Shown piece by piece: positions 8,522 to 15,535 of a stretch of DNA of 64,000 nucleotides (its first letter is position 1; the number at the start of each line of letters is the position of its first letter). The translations under genes were made by a program, and so were the position numbers. The notes under the pieces are model-generated. The model ran no database searches, was not told where the DNA came from, and worked only from the letters and a program-made list of their open reading frames with translations. Source of the stretch: Shewanella sp. AS1 (GTDB lineage: Bacteria > Pseudomonadota > Gammaproteobacteria > Enterobacterales > Shewanellaceae); assembly GCF_021412565.1 (NCBI RefSeq), contig NZ_JAKCLJ010000001.1, positions 248,001 through 312,000 of the forward strand. The letters run 5' to 3'.

Positions 8522-9462
8522 CGATTATTTCAGCAGTTTTATTTGGGTCGCAAGTCTCTGGTGGTAGTGATCAACAAAGTGATAAAGACTTACTTGTTGT
8601 CTGTAAGCCAAAATACAAAATAGATGCTATTGAGAAATATTCAGATCTTGGTTATAGCGTCTCTGTTTATACACTTCGCCAGCTAGAAAACATGAGATTA
8701 CAAGGCTCGTTATTCTTGCAGCATTTAAAGAACGAGTCACGGGTGCTCTACGATAGTAACGGGGTATTTGCCCAATTTATTGCCCAATGCCAATTTGTCT
8801 CACCATCTTTAGAAGAAATGAAGCGGTCTACAAAGAGCCTCGTTAATGCTTTGAATTGCCCTGTCGACTATAGGATTTCTTGGTGGCTTGCAGACTATCT
8901 ATTTGTCTTATCAAGAGATTATTTTATTAAGCATTTCGCGAAAAAAGGGCTTGTTATATTCAATGTAATCCAGTTGTCGCAGGCAATAGAAAAAGAATTC
9001 AAATTAAAAAGAGCTGAAGCTGAAGTATTTCTTAAACTTAGAAAATGCAAATCCATTTACAGGAGTGGAAGATTTGAAGGGGAGCTGGTCGGGAAAGTGC
9101 TTTCGGCATGGTATGATATATTGACAAAAATACTGGCGGAAAAGCCTGTTATAAGACTAACTGCTAAAGCATATCTATGTGGTAGAGCGATTGACAATTT
9201 TGAATCATCTTACGAATTATTACGATATGTAGAGTCACTCCGAATTATGTTTCCGGATGTTAAGTGTGGAACTGAGTCTGAACACCATGTTATGAAAATG
9301 ATTCGGAATCCAAATCACTACTCCAGCACATCGGCAAAAGGTAAGCAGTTTTTGGCTTCATATCTCGCGGAATTTAGAAAAGAGGCTAACAAGTGCGCCA
9401 ACTCGAATAGCCAAAAGTGGCGTTATTGCTGCCACGCCACTTTTACTGCCGATTACGCATAG
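8518..9462 (+). CDS. Nucleotidyltransferase-domain protein coupled to the channel gene
   Basis: 314 residues. The N-terminus has the polymerase-beta-type signature GSx3Gx5SDxDL (Gly10-Ser11, Gly15, Ser21-Asp22-Lys23-Asp24), as in KNTase/MNT-like nucleotidyltransferases. The usual third metal-binding Asp is not obvious; the corresponding strand reads VSVYT. SLFLQHLKNESRVLYD is a further family-like segment. The C-terminal 200 residues are helical and unassigned, possibly HEPN-like. It overlaps the channel gene by 4 bp, and its last 25 or so codons lie inside the attC-like palindrome (9384-9470), so the true functional C-terminus may be shorter. Function unknown; a sensor/effector pair with the channel is inference. 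Confidence 0.75.
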   Translation: MTIISAVLFGSQVSGGSDQQSDKDLLVVCKPKYKIDAIEKYSDLGYSVSVYTLRQLENMRLQGSLFLQHLKNESRVLYDSNGVFAQFIAQCQFVSPSLEEMKRSTKSLVNALNCPVDYRISWWLADYLFVLSRDYFIKHFAKKGLVIFNVIQLSQAIEKEFKLKRAEAEVFLKLRKCKSIYRSGRFEGELVGKVLSAWYDILTKILAEKPVIRLTAKAYLCGRAIDNFESSYELLRYVESLRIMFPDVKCGTESEHHVMKMIRNPNHYSSTSAKGKQFLASYLAEFRKEANKCANSNSQKWRYCCHATFTADYA

Positions 9463-9470
9463 CGTTATAG
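9384..9470 (+). other. attC-like site 1 (integron cassette recombination site)
   Basis: Left end GGCTAAC (9384-9390), right end GTTATAG (9464-9470), with an inner perfect stem AAAAGTGGCG (9413-9422) against CGCCACTTTT (9435-9444). Outer arms TAACAAGTGCGC and GCATAGCGTTA pair imperfectly. Size and layout match integron attC sites. It lies over the 3' end of the nucleotidyltransferase gene. Confidence 0.65.
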
Positions 9471-9493
9471 CTTAATGTGAAATCTAGGATGTT

Positions 9494-9901
9494 ATGAATA
9501 ATTTTTTTGTATATCACAACGAGAAGAAAATTGGTCAATCCGTTTTGGATTTGGGTAACCTAGAAGCTTTTACAAATAAAAATGTCTCAGGAAGTAAAAA
9601 CGGAGTCGTTTGGGTTGTCAGCGGGGTTGGTCGTCGTAGTCCAAAAAAATACTATGCATCAATGGCTTTTGTCATAGATACAGAAAAAACTGGGTCATCG
9701 CCGATAGCAGGCTTTGAGAACTCAATTTCAGGTAAAAAAGGAATAATTCTGAAAAAACCAATTGAGGTTACAGGTCAGCCTTGGCTAAGAGAGCTAAATA
9801 GAACGACAGCTAATTTTGTTAATGGCTTTTCGAAAATTTCAGATCCAGTGATCATTAGTGAATTTGAAAATATTTTTTCTCGGCATGGGTTCAAGCCATA
9901 A
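9494..9901 (+). CDS. Cassette-encoded protein of unknown function
   Basis: 135 residues, not recognised. It is soluble (no signal or membrane segment), lysine-rich, and has a central beta-rich stretch (VVWVVSGVGRRSPKKYYASMAFVID) and a C-terminal helix-forming stretch with PWLRELNRTTANFVNGF. The pattern faintly recalls small PUA/EVE-like ligand-binding domains, but I cannot support that firmly. It is framed by attC-like sites on both sides, so it is a single-gene cassette; the stop lies inside the left arm of the second site. Confidence 0.65.
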   Translation: MNNFFVYHNEKKIGQSVLDLGNLEAFTNKNVSGSKNGVVWVVSGVGRRSPKKYYASMAFVIDTEKTGSSPIAGFENSISGKKGIILKKPIEVTGQPWLRELNRTTANFVNGFSKISDPVIISEFENIFSRHGFKP

Positions 9902-10010
9902 CAAACCGCTGTAGTCACTCGTTTCGTTCGCTAGGACACAAACACGGCGGCTGTTTCACTTCGTTCCAATTATAGCCTCCGTGTTTGTGTTCCTAAGCAA
10001 GGTGTTATGC
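9896..10010 (+). other. attC-like site 2
   Basis: The best-formed site. CCATAAC (9896-9902) opens it and GTTATGC (10004-10010) closes it. AGGACACAAACACGG (9933-9947) pairs with 9979-9994 (CCGTGTTTGTGTTCCT), leaving one unpaired T, the kind of extrahelical base that attC hairpins use for strand choice. Outer arms TAACAAACCGCT and AGCAAGGTGTTA also pair imperfectly. Confidence 0.75.
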
Positions 10011-10032
10011 GCTTATAGGAAAATTAAAGATT

Positions 10033-10662
10033 ATGAACTACTTTGAATCGCCTTTTTCAGGAGTTCCATTACGTGAACAAGTAACCAATCCAAACATTAT
10101 TGTTGGTAAGCACAGTTATTATTCCGGCTATTATCATAGCCATAGCTTCGATGACTGTGCTCGTTATCTCAGTCCGGACAGAGATGATGTTGATAAGCTG
10201 ATTATCGGTAGTTTCTGTTCAATAGGCTCGGGCGCGGTATTTATGATGGCTGGCAACCAAGGCCATAGAAGCGATTGGGTCAGCACCTTTCCGTTTTTCT
10301 ATCAGGACAACGAACACTTTATCGATGCCGATGACGGCTTTCATCGCGCTGGTGATACTATCATAGGCAATGATGTTTGGATTGGCTCCGAAGCAATGAT
10401 TATGTCTGGTGTTAAAGTCGGTCACGGTGCCATCATAGCGAGTCGTGCGGTAGTCACCAAAGACGTCGCGCCTTATGAAGTTGTGGGTTCTAATCCAGCA
10501 AAACATATTAAGTTCCGCTTTTCGGGGGCTGAGATAGCCATGCTGCTTGATATGAGATGGTGGGATTGGCCTGAGTCAAAGCTTAAAGCTTGCATGAAAC
10601 TGCTTTGCTCATCTGACATTGAAAACCTTTACGAATATTGGAAGTCGGAAGTGCGGACATAA
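10033..10662 (+). CDS. catB: CatB-type xenobiotic O-acetyltransferase
   Basis: 209 residues, the length of type-B chloramphenicol acetyltransferases. The left-handed beta-helix hexapeptide family is evident: [42 protein letters not shown], then [10 protein letters not shown] with the catalytic His78, then [14 protein letters not shown] and [13 protein letters not shown]. These enzymes transfer acetyl from acetyl-CoA to hydroxyl groups of chloramphenicol-like compounds; actual substrate here is unproven. It is a cassette between attC-like sites 2 and 3, the usual genetic home of catB genes. The stop codon is inside the third site's left end. Confidence 0.88.
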   Translation: MNYFESPFSGVPLREQVTNPNIIVGKHSYYSGYYHSHSFDDCARYLSPDRDDVDKLIIGSFCSIGSGAVFMMAGNQGHRSDWVSTFPFFYQDNEHFIDADDGFHRAGDTIIGNDVWIGSEAMIMSGVKVGHGAIIASRAVVTKDVAPYEVVGSNPAKHIKFRFSGAEIAMLLDMRWWDWPESKLKACMKLLCSSDIENLYEYWKSEVRT

Positions 10663-10741
10663 CAAACAATTTAAGCGTGATTAGCAACCCGTGGCATTTT
10701 ACTGTCCATTGGTTTTTTGTTTAATCTGCTCATTGTTAACC
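10657..10741 (+). other. attC-like site 3 (degenerate)
   Basis: ACATAAC (10657-10663) opens and GTTAACC (10735-10741) closes the site. TAACAAACAATTTAAG and the inner CGTGGCATTTT are strings that I recognise from Vibrio-type attC sites. Pairing of the arms is weaker than in sites 1 and 2, so it may be decayed. Confidence 0.55.
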
Positions 10742-10756
10742 TGAAGGATACTCAAA

Positions 10757-11725
10757 ATGCATCGATTGTTAATTTCATTCTGTCTGCTGCTTGTTACTGC
10801 TTGTAGTGGCTTGGACTCGAATGTTAAACAGACAGAAGAGTTAGCGACAAACCCTCCCACTCCCACAGTAACGCAACAGATGTTGCCAGTGGTCTTAGAA
10901 AATGGCAGCCAAGTGGAAATCTATGTGCGAACCCTAGGCCAGGGTGATAAGACTCTAGTGTTTCTTCATGGTGGACCTGGGGCCAACCACTCGTCATTAG
11001 CCCCTTTTTTTGATGATCTCGCGGATGAATTTCGTTTGGTCTATTTTGATCAAATCGCTGCGGGTAAGTCGACACCGCGTCAGCCAGAAACTTATCAGAT
11101 AGGCGACGATGTGGCAGTGATTGACGCGGTTCGTCAACACCTTGGCGTAGATAAGTGGACTGTGGTCGGCGAATCCTGGGGCACCATGCTAGGGCTGCAA
11201 TATGCCTCTGTTCATCCGTCATCGATAGAGCATCTAATTCTTTTATCTTCCGTGGGGGATGGTCCAGAGCACTTGCAAGCCTTTGGTCAGTCCTTGATGA
11301 GCAAAATAACGCCCGAGGATTTGGCAGCGCTGCAAAGTTTGCATGAAGCGGTGAAAAAGGGCGAGTCGACCATAGATGAATACCTAGTGAAATCTCGCCG
11401 CATTTTCGATCGCTACTACCTTTATGATCCCGCCAATATTGGCAAAGTGGTACAGCAAGACATTAACTACCAACATAACCAACGTGTAGCGGCGCTGATG
11501 GAAGCAGAGCTGGACTTTATGCAGCGCCCCGATGCCCTTAAAAGTGTGGATATTCATATGTATCAGGCACAAGGCGACTTAATTAATCCTGAGATGATTC
11601 GGGAGCATTTAGTGAATGAATTAAAACCTGATGCATTTACTGAGGTGCCTGAAAGCGGTCACTGGATCTTTTTGGAGCAGACCGACTATATCAATGGGGA
11701 AATTCGACGTATTGCCCGAGATTAA
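10757..11725 (+). CDS. Alpha/beta-hydrolase lipoprotein (proline iminopeptidase-like)
   Basis: 322 residues with a lipoprotein signal (LLVTAC, Cys16), so it should be anchored on the periplasmic side of a membrane. The alpha/beta-hydrolase fold shows the oxyanion motif HGGPG (71-75), the nucleophile elbow GESWG (Ser140), an acid candidate in AQGDLINPE and the catalytic His in SGHWIF near the C-terminus. The HGGPG motif and overall order place it with prolyl aminopeptidase/S33 hydrolases. Substrate is unknown. It follows attC-like site 3 and ends in its own terminator; no attC-like site directly follows, so it may be either a cassette that lost its site or an ordinary chromosomal gene. Confidence 0.8.
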   Translation: MHRLLISFCLLLVTACSGLDSNVKQTEELATNPPTPTVTQQMLPVVLENGSQVEIYVRTLGQGDKTLVFLHGGPGANHSSLAPFFDDLADEFRLVYFDQIAAGKSTPRQPETYQIGDDVAVIDAVRQHLGVDKWTVVGESWGTMLGLQYASVHPSSIEHLILLSSVGDGPEHLQAFGQSLMSKITPEDLAALQSLHEAVKKGESTIDEYLVKSRRIFDRYYLYDPANIGKVVQQDINYQHNQRVAALMEAELDFMQRPDALKSVDIHMYQAQGDLINPEMIREHLVNELKPDAFTEVPESGHWIFLEQTDYINGEIRRIARD

Positions 11726-11732
11726 GTCGAAC

Positions 11733-11765
11733 TGCCTATTCGCGGCTTCAATCCGCGAATAGGCA
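11733..11765. terminator. Strong hairpin after the hydrolase gene
   Basis: TGCCTATTCGCGG (11733-11745) pairs perfectly with CCGCGAATAGGCA (11753-11765). The hairpin lies 8 bases after the stop codon. The following run is A-rich rather than T-rich, so it may act as a transcript-end stabiliser rather than a classical terminator. Confidence 0.6.
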
Positions 11766-11846
11766 ACAAAAGTAAAAACCGATCTTAGCTGATAGCCAGA
11801 GCCTAAAAAGGTGAGGGTAAAGGCTTACCTGTAGATACGCCCGTGT

Positions 11847-11912
11847 GACGCCGTAAATATATCCCTATAGGCTCTGGCGAAACATCCCTGTTTCGCAAAC
11901 ACACAGGCGTAC
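11847..11912. repeat. REP-like Shewanella intergenic repeat, copy 2
   Basis: Aligns with 7331-7400. The shared plan is an outer ACGCCGTAAATATATCCCT, an inner hairpin GCGAAACA (11877-11884) against TGTTTCGC (11889-11896), and an outer closing string CAGGCGTAC. The flanking string AGAGCC near 11801 and GGCTCT near 11870 also pair. Confidence 0.6.
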
Positions 11913-12001
11913 CCACATCCAGCCAGTTCATTTGACCACAACCACTCTTCGTTTTCCTTGTATTGGCTCAAATCGAAGATATTACAGCTAGCTTAGGTTT
12001 G

Positions 12002-12131
12002 CCCCATTGCGCGTTTTTCCAGATGGTGTATTTAGCAAAATGTTGATAAGTTCATTACATACAAATAGTTAACTGTGCGCGTTTTCTCTGATCCAACGAG
12101 TAAACGCGCATGCGCACTAATAAGCAGTTAA
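12002..12131 (+). repeat. 130-bp repeat X, copy 2, in front of the membrane-protein gene
   Basis: Homologous to 7504-7636. Here the inner stem is perfect: TGCGCGTTT (12075-12083) against AAACGCGCA (12102-12110), and the segment ends CTAATAAGCAGTTA. As in copy 1, it lies downstream of a REP-like repeat and directly upstream of a cassette-type gene. Confidence 0.6.
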
Positions 12132-12172
12132 AAGTACTTATAGTTTGGGTGTTAATTTCAAGGAAAATTTAA

Positions 12173-12706
12173 ATGAGTGAAAAATTCTCAATCTACGACA
12201 GTCCATTTTCAGATGAAACCAAGGTATTAAGACGAAACAGCTTAATACTTTCAGGTATTTGTCTTTTTATAGGTCTCACTGGTGAATTGCCGTCAAAATT
12301 GGCTATCTTAGGTGTTAGTTTTAGTGCTCCTCAACAAAATATAATTGGCTGGTTTCTGTTTGCTGTTTTGGGGTACTTCTATTTACATTTTTTATCTAAT
12401 GCCGCAGTAGAAGTAGCTAAATGGATTCATCCATTTTTCAAAATAATATCTGCCAAAAAGATAATGTTAACTCAATATTCACATGCTTTTGATGAAAGTG
12501 ACTTTGCAAATATTCCTGACGAAGTTAATGAGCAAGATATAAATGATATGCAAGCAAATGCTATTTCAGCCGCAGATTGGGAAGTGACAAATAGACTTCG
12601 CTGGTTATACAACATGATTTATGTAAAATTAACCATTGAAATAGTCGCACCTGTTTGTATTGGTGTATGGGCAATGGTTCAGTTGCTTGTACTTATAGCT
12701 AATTAA
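12173..12706 (+). CDS. Cassette-encoded membrane protein of unknown function
   Basis: 177 residues, not recognised. Three hydrophobic segments are visible: about 28-50 (SLILSGICLFIGLTGELPSK), about 60-82 (IIGWFLFAVLGYFYLHFL) and the C-terminal 20 residues (VAPVCIGVWAMVQLLVLIAN). The loop between segments 2 and 3 (about 100-145) is acidic and likely cytoplasmic. A ribosome-binding site (AAGGAAAAT) precedes the ATG. It is AT-rich and framed by repeat X copy 2 and attC-like site 4. Confidence 0.7.
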   Translation: MSEKFSIYDSPFSDETKVLRRNSLILSGICLFIGLTGELPSKLAILGVSFSAPQQNIIGWFLFAVLGYFYLHFLSNAAVEVAKWIHPFFKIISAKKIMLTQYSHAFDESDFANIPDEVNEQDINDMQANAISAADWEVTNRLRWLYNMIYVKLTIEIVAPVCIGVWAMVQLLVLIAN

Positions 12707-12786
12707 TAAGGACAAAAAACAGTTGGCTGTTTTCGTTCCTCAACATTTTAGCCAACAATTTTTTGCCCATTATTAGGGTGTTATAT
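12698..12786 (+). other. attC-like site 4
   Basis: TTGGCT (12723-12728) pairs with AGCCAA (12750-12755), flanked by further pairing between the arm AATAAGGACAAAAAAC on the left and TTTTTTGCCCATTATTAGG on the right. It closes with GTTATAT (12780-12786). The left end lacks a clear TAAC. Confidence 0.5.
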
Positions 12787-12800
12787 TCACCAGAGGGTTT

Positions 12801-13520
12801 ATGCCATCTCCTGAAATTCTCTTTAAATACCGTAAGTTCGACAAAGGGTGTTTGGAGTTATTACTTAACCGTAAGCTATGGTTTGCCACCCCAGCTTCAT
12901 TGAACGATCCGTTTGAGGGTGAAGCATCATTCAACGAAGTATTGAATGCAGTTTGGGAACACTACCCAATTCCTTTGTCGCAACGCGAAATGTACAAGAG
13001 AAAGATCGAAGAACAACTTGCCAAAACTGGTATCTGCTCATTTAGCAAAGCTCGCAAAAACCAGCTCATGTGGTCTCACTATGCTGATGAACACAGAGGA
13101 GTTTGTATTGGCTTTAAGGAGGATCTTTTGAGGCCAGAAGGTTCATCCATCGCACCAATAGATGTGACTTACCAAGACGAGTATCCCTTTGAAGAGATTA
13201 TCGAGCGCTTCAAGTTCTTCGAACGGTTCCCTGGAGTGAATAATGTAGATAGTGTCGCTGGCGATATTCTTTACTCGATTCTGGGCACCAAGTATTCGAG
13301 TTGGCGCTATGAGCGAGAACGCAGGCTTGTGTTCTATAGATCCGAAGCAAAGCTATTCGATCCAGAAGCAGTTAATTCTATCGCTTTTGGGCTTCGAATG
13401 GAGGCTCGAGATAAATCGACGTTAAGAGCGATGCTATCCGGTACAGAATGGTCACACGTGAAGTGGTATCAAGCAGTTAAGTCGAAAACAAAATATGCGT
13501 TGGACTTCGAAAGAATATAA
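12801..13520 (+). CDS. DUF2971 family protein
   Basis: 239 residues. The N-terminus FKYRKFDKGCLELLLNRKLWFATPASLNDPFEG and the central CSFSK-type segment followed by MWSHYADEHRGVCIGF are the hallmark blocks of DUF2971. The domain's activity is not established as far as I know; such proteins are scattered in accessory and phage-linked regions. It is soluble. The start is ATG 12801, preceded by CAGAGGGTTT. It is a one-gene cassette between attC-like sites 4 and 5; the stop codon is in the left end of site 5. Its composition is less AT-rich than that of its neighbours. Confidence 0.82.
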   Translation: MPSPEILFKYRKFDKGCLELLLNRKLWFATPASLNDPFEGEASFNEVLNAVWEHYPIPLSQREMYKRKIEEQLAKTGICSFSKARKNQLMWSHYADEHRGVCIGFKEDLLRPEGSSIAPIDVTYQDEYPFEEIIERFKFFERFPGVNNVDSVAGDILYSILGTKYSSWRYERERRLVFYRSEAKLFDPEAVNSIAFGLRMEARDKSTLRAMLSGTEWSHVKWYQAVKSKTKYALDFERI

Positions 13521-13614
13521 CAATGCAAGTCACTAACTCGTCGCTACGCTCCTCGGGGACAAATGCCACGAGGCGGTAAGCCGCTGTCCTTTGCTCGTGC
13601 TTGCGAAGTTAGCA
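13515..13614 (+). other. attC-like site 5 (right end of the cassette block)
   Basis: ATATAAC (13515-13521) opens and GTTAGCA (13608-13614) closes the site. AATGCAAG pairs with CTTGCGAAGTT at the outer ends, and GGACA (13556-13560) pairs with TGTCC (13585-13589) further in. After it the minus-strand core-type genes begin, so it marks the end of the block. Confidence 0.65.
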
Positions 13615-13697
13615 CATAAAAAATATTAATCTGAAACTCACATATATAGAACTAAATTTCTAACACGGAAATGTCCACAAGTTACCTATTAGCTTTT

Positions 13698-14873
13698 TTA
13701 CCCAAGCACTTGGTTTAGCACTCGTTGCCAGTTGCCGCCCATGATTTTGGCGCGCTCGCTGCTGCTGAATTTCGCCTGAGTTAAGGCTGTGTCGATGCGC
13801 TCCATGCGCTCGATATGATTAAGTTGGGGTATCACCACATGCTCTGGTTCATGATCAAAGCCGAGCACGCCGCGCTCGCGCAGGCTGTGCCACCACTCAA
13901 GATACTCTTTGACTCCCTCGCTATTATTATTGCCAAGTTTTAGCAGGTTCTTCTGGCCGCGCAGGGGATAGTCGTTGGCAATAGCCAGGGCATCTATGCC
14001 GCCCACTTTGGCTACATGTTTGAGCTGTGCCAGATAATGATCTTGAGTGGGGATGGCATCAGTAGTGAGCCAGAAGCTCATCATAAAGATGCCAAACAGG
14101 CCGCCGGTATCGGCAATGGCCTTAATCACCTCATCGGGAGAGCAGCGGGCATGATTGACGATAGCGCGCACTGCGCCGTGACTTTGCACTATGGGGGCAT
14201 TAGTGGCTTTAGCACAATCCAGTGCCGACTGAGGGCTGGAATGACTCACATCGATTAGCATCTTAGTGTCGTTGAGCTTGCGGACTAACTTATGCCCAGC
14301 TGGGGTTAAGGGTGAGTTCAGCCCCTGTTTGCCGTCGTTATCCAGCGCGCCGCCGCTGAACTTGTTGCCATAATGGTGAGTCAGTTGCAGCACTCTAAGT
14401 CCGCGTTGGTAAAACTCATCCACTTGATTTAGTTCGTTATCGGCATTCTTTTCAACACCATCTTCAACATTCTTCTCAAGACAGTCAGCGCCCTGGATCT
14501 GGAAATAGACCGCAGTGCGGCCGCTGTCATGGGCGAGCTTAATGTCCGCTCCTGTCTTGCCGAGCAGGAGTTTATCGGGATTGTCGTTCACACGGGATAA
14601 GGCTTGGCTGATGCTTTGAACGCAGGCCTTATAGGTACGCTTGTAATTGGTGGTGCCATCGCTTTGCTCTATGGCTTCGATGGCGGAGATGTCACACAGA
14701 TAGGCGCTGAGCTTGGATGCCTTGAGATCTGCCAAATCTTCGGGCAGAAATGATAACCCATCGATATACAGGGCTTGTTCGCTTGCCCAGGCCGTCATAG
14801 GGCTGAGTTGTGACAATATGCCTGCGGCCGCGAGTCCTTTCAGTAATAGTCGCCTCTGGAGATTTGTGCTCAT
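13698..14873 (-). CDS. M19 dipeptidase-like protein with degenerate metal site, Tat-exported
   Basis: Membrane (renal) dipeptidase fold, about 391 residues from the ATG at 14873; a longer frame from 14921 would add 16 residues and overlap the upstream tetR gene further, whereas 14873 gives a 4-bp ATGA overlap. A Tat-type signal (QRRLLLKGLAAAG) is present. Family blocks are visible: GLRVLQLTHHYGN, LIDVSHSS, VQSHGAVRAI and GGLFGIF. However, the usual HxD pair near the N-terminus reads DGLSF, and the bridging Glu motif (IEG) reads IQG. Two His ligands remain. I infer altered or lost dipeptidase activity. Confidence 0.8.
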   Translation of the reverse strand: MSTNLQRRLLLKGLAAAGILSQLSPMTAWASEQALYIDGLSFLPEDLADLKASKLSAYLCDISAIEAIEQSDGTTNYKRTYKACVQSISQALSRVNDNPDKLLLGKTGADIKLAHDSGRTAVYFQIQGADCLEKNVEDGVEKNADNELNQVDEFYQRGLRVLQLTHHYGNKFSGGALDNDGKQGLNSPLTPAGHKLVRKLNDTKMLIDVSHSSPQSALDCAKATNAPIVQSHGAVRAIVNHARCSPDEVIKAIADTGGLFGIFMMSFWLTTDAIPTQDHYLAQLKHVAKVGGIDALAIANDYPLRGQKNLLKLGNNNSEGVKEYLEWWHSLRERGVLGFDHEPEHVVIPQLNHIERMERIDTALTQAKFSSSERAKIMGGNWQRVLNQVLG

Positions 14874-15508
14874 GAATGGATTTCCTGATTCTCGGTTTGA
14901 GGTTTGGCGATAGCGTTCCAAAATAGCATGAAACTGGCTTCTTTATGGGCTGGTAACTGCCAGTATTCGGGATTGTCGCTGAAGTAGCTTATCGCCGCAA
15001 GAAACTGGCCATGGCAATTATCCTGCATCAGTTTCAGCGGGTAATCCTGAATAACTCCCAGAGTCTGCCCCTGTTTGATTAACTCGGCAATAAAGCCAAG
15101 GGTTGTGTTCATCGCTTGGTCACGCAGCTCAGTGGTGATAATGGGCGATAAAGAATAGAGCTGGAAAAACTGCTGTTTTAGCGGGTGATTCGCGGCCCAC
15201 TCCAGGGCAGCGAACCACAGATTTCTGGCGGTGGTTTTAAGTTCATCGCCAGGCTCGATATTGTGTTGGCTTTGGCCGTCAGCATTGCTATGAATATTCG
15301 AGCGAATTGCATCGGCAAACTCCTGCTTCACATTAAGAAACAGCTGCTTCATCAGGGCTTCCTTGGTGGGGAAGTGATGAAACAGGGTGCCGGTTGCCAC
15401 TCCCGCCTGTTTGGCTATCTGCGCCGTACTGCTGGTATGAAAGCCTTGCTCCACAAACAGCCGCAGAGCCGTGTCTAAAATCGCCGTTTTTTTATCTGTG
15501 GTTTTCAT
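14870..15508 (-). CDS. TetR/AcrR-family transcriptional regulator
   Basis: 212 residues. The N-terminal helix-turn-helix is clear: ILDTALRLFVEQGFHTSSTAQIAKQAGVATGTLFHHFPTKEAL. The C-terminal ligand and dimer domain is helical and family-specific. It is in one minus-strand operon, aldehyde dehydrogenase first, then this gene 27 bp later, then the M19-like gene overlapping by 4 bp. I infer that it represses its own operon through the large palindrome at 16979-17010. Confidence 0.88.
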   Translation of the reverse strand: MKTTDKKTAILDTALRLFVEQGFHTSSTAQIAKQAGVATGTLFHHFPTKEALMKQLFLNVKQEFADAIRSNIHSNADGQSQHNIEPGDELKTTARNLWFAALEWAANHPLKQQFFQLYSLSPIITTELRDQAMNTTLGFIAELIKQGQTLGVIQDYPLKLMQDNCHGQFLAAISYFSDNPEYWQLPAHKEASFMLFWNAIAKPQTENQEIHS

Positions 15509-15535
15509 CTTGTGCTTAATTTTCAGCGCATTTTT

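Noticed and set aside
7269..13697. CRISPR array or prophage as explanation of the accessory block
   Set aside because: There are no short regular direct repeats with spacers, and no phage structural, replication or lysis genes; the palindromes differ in sequence and follow genes, as attC sites do.
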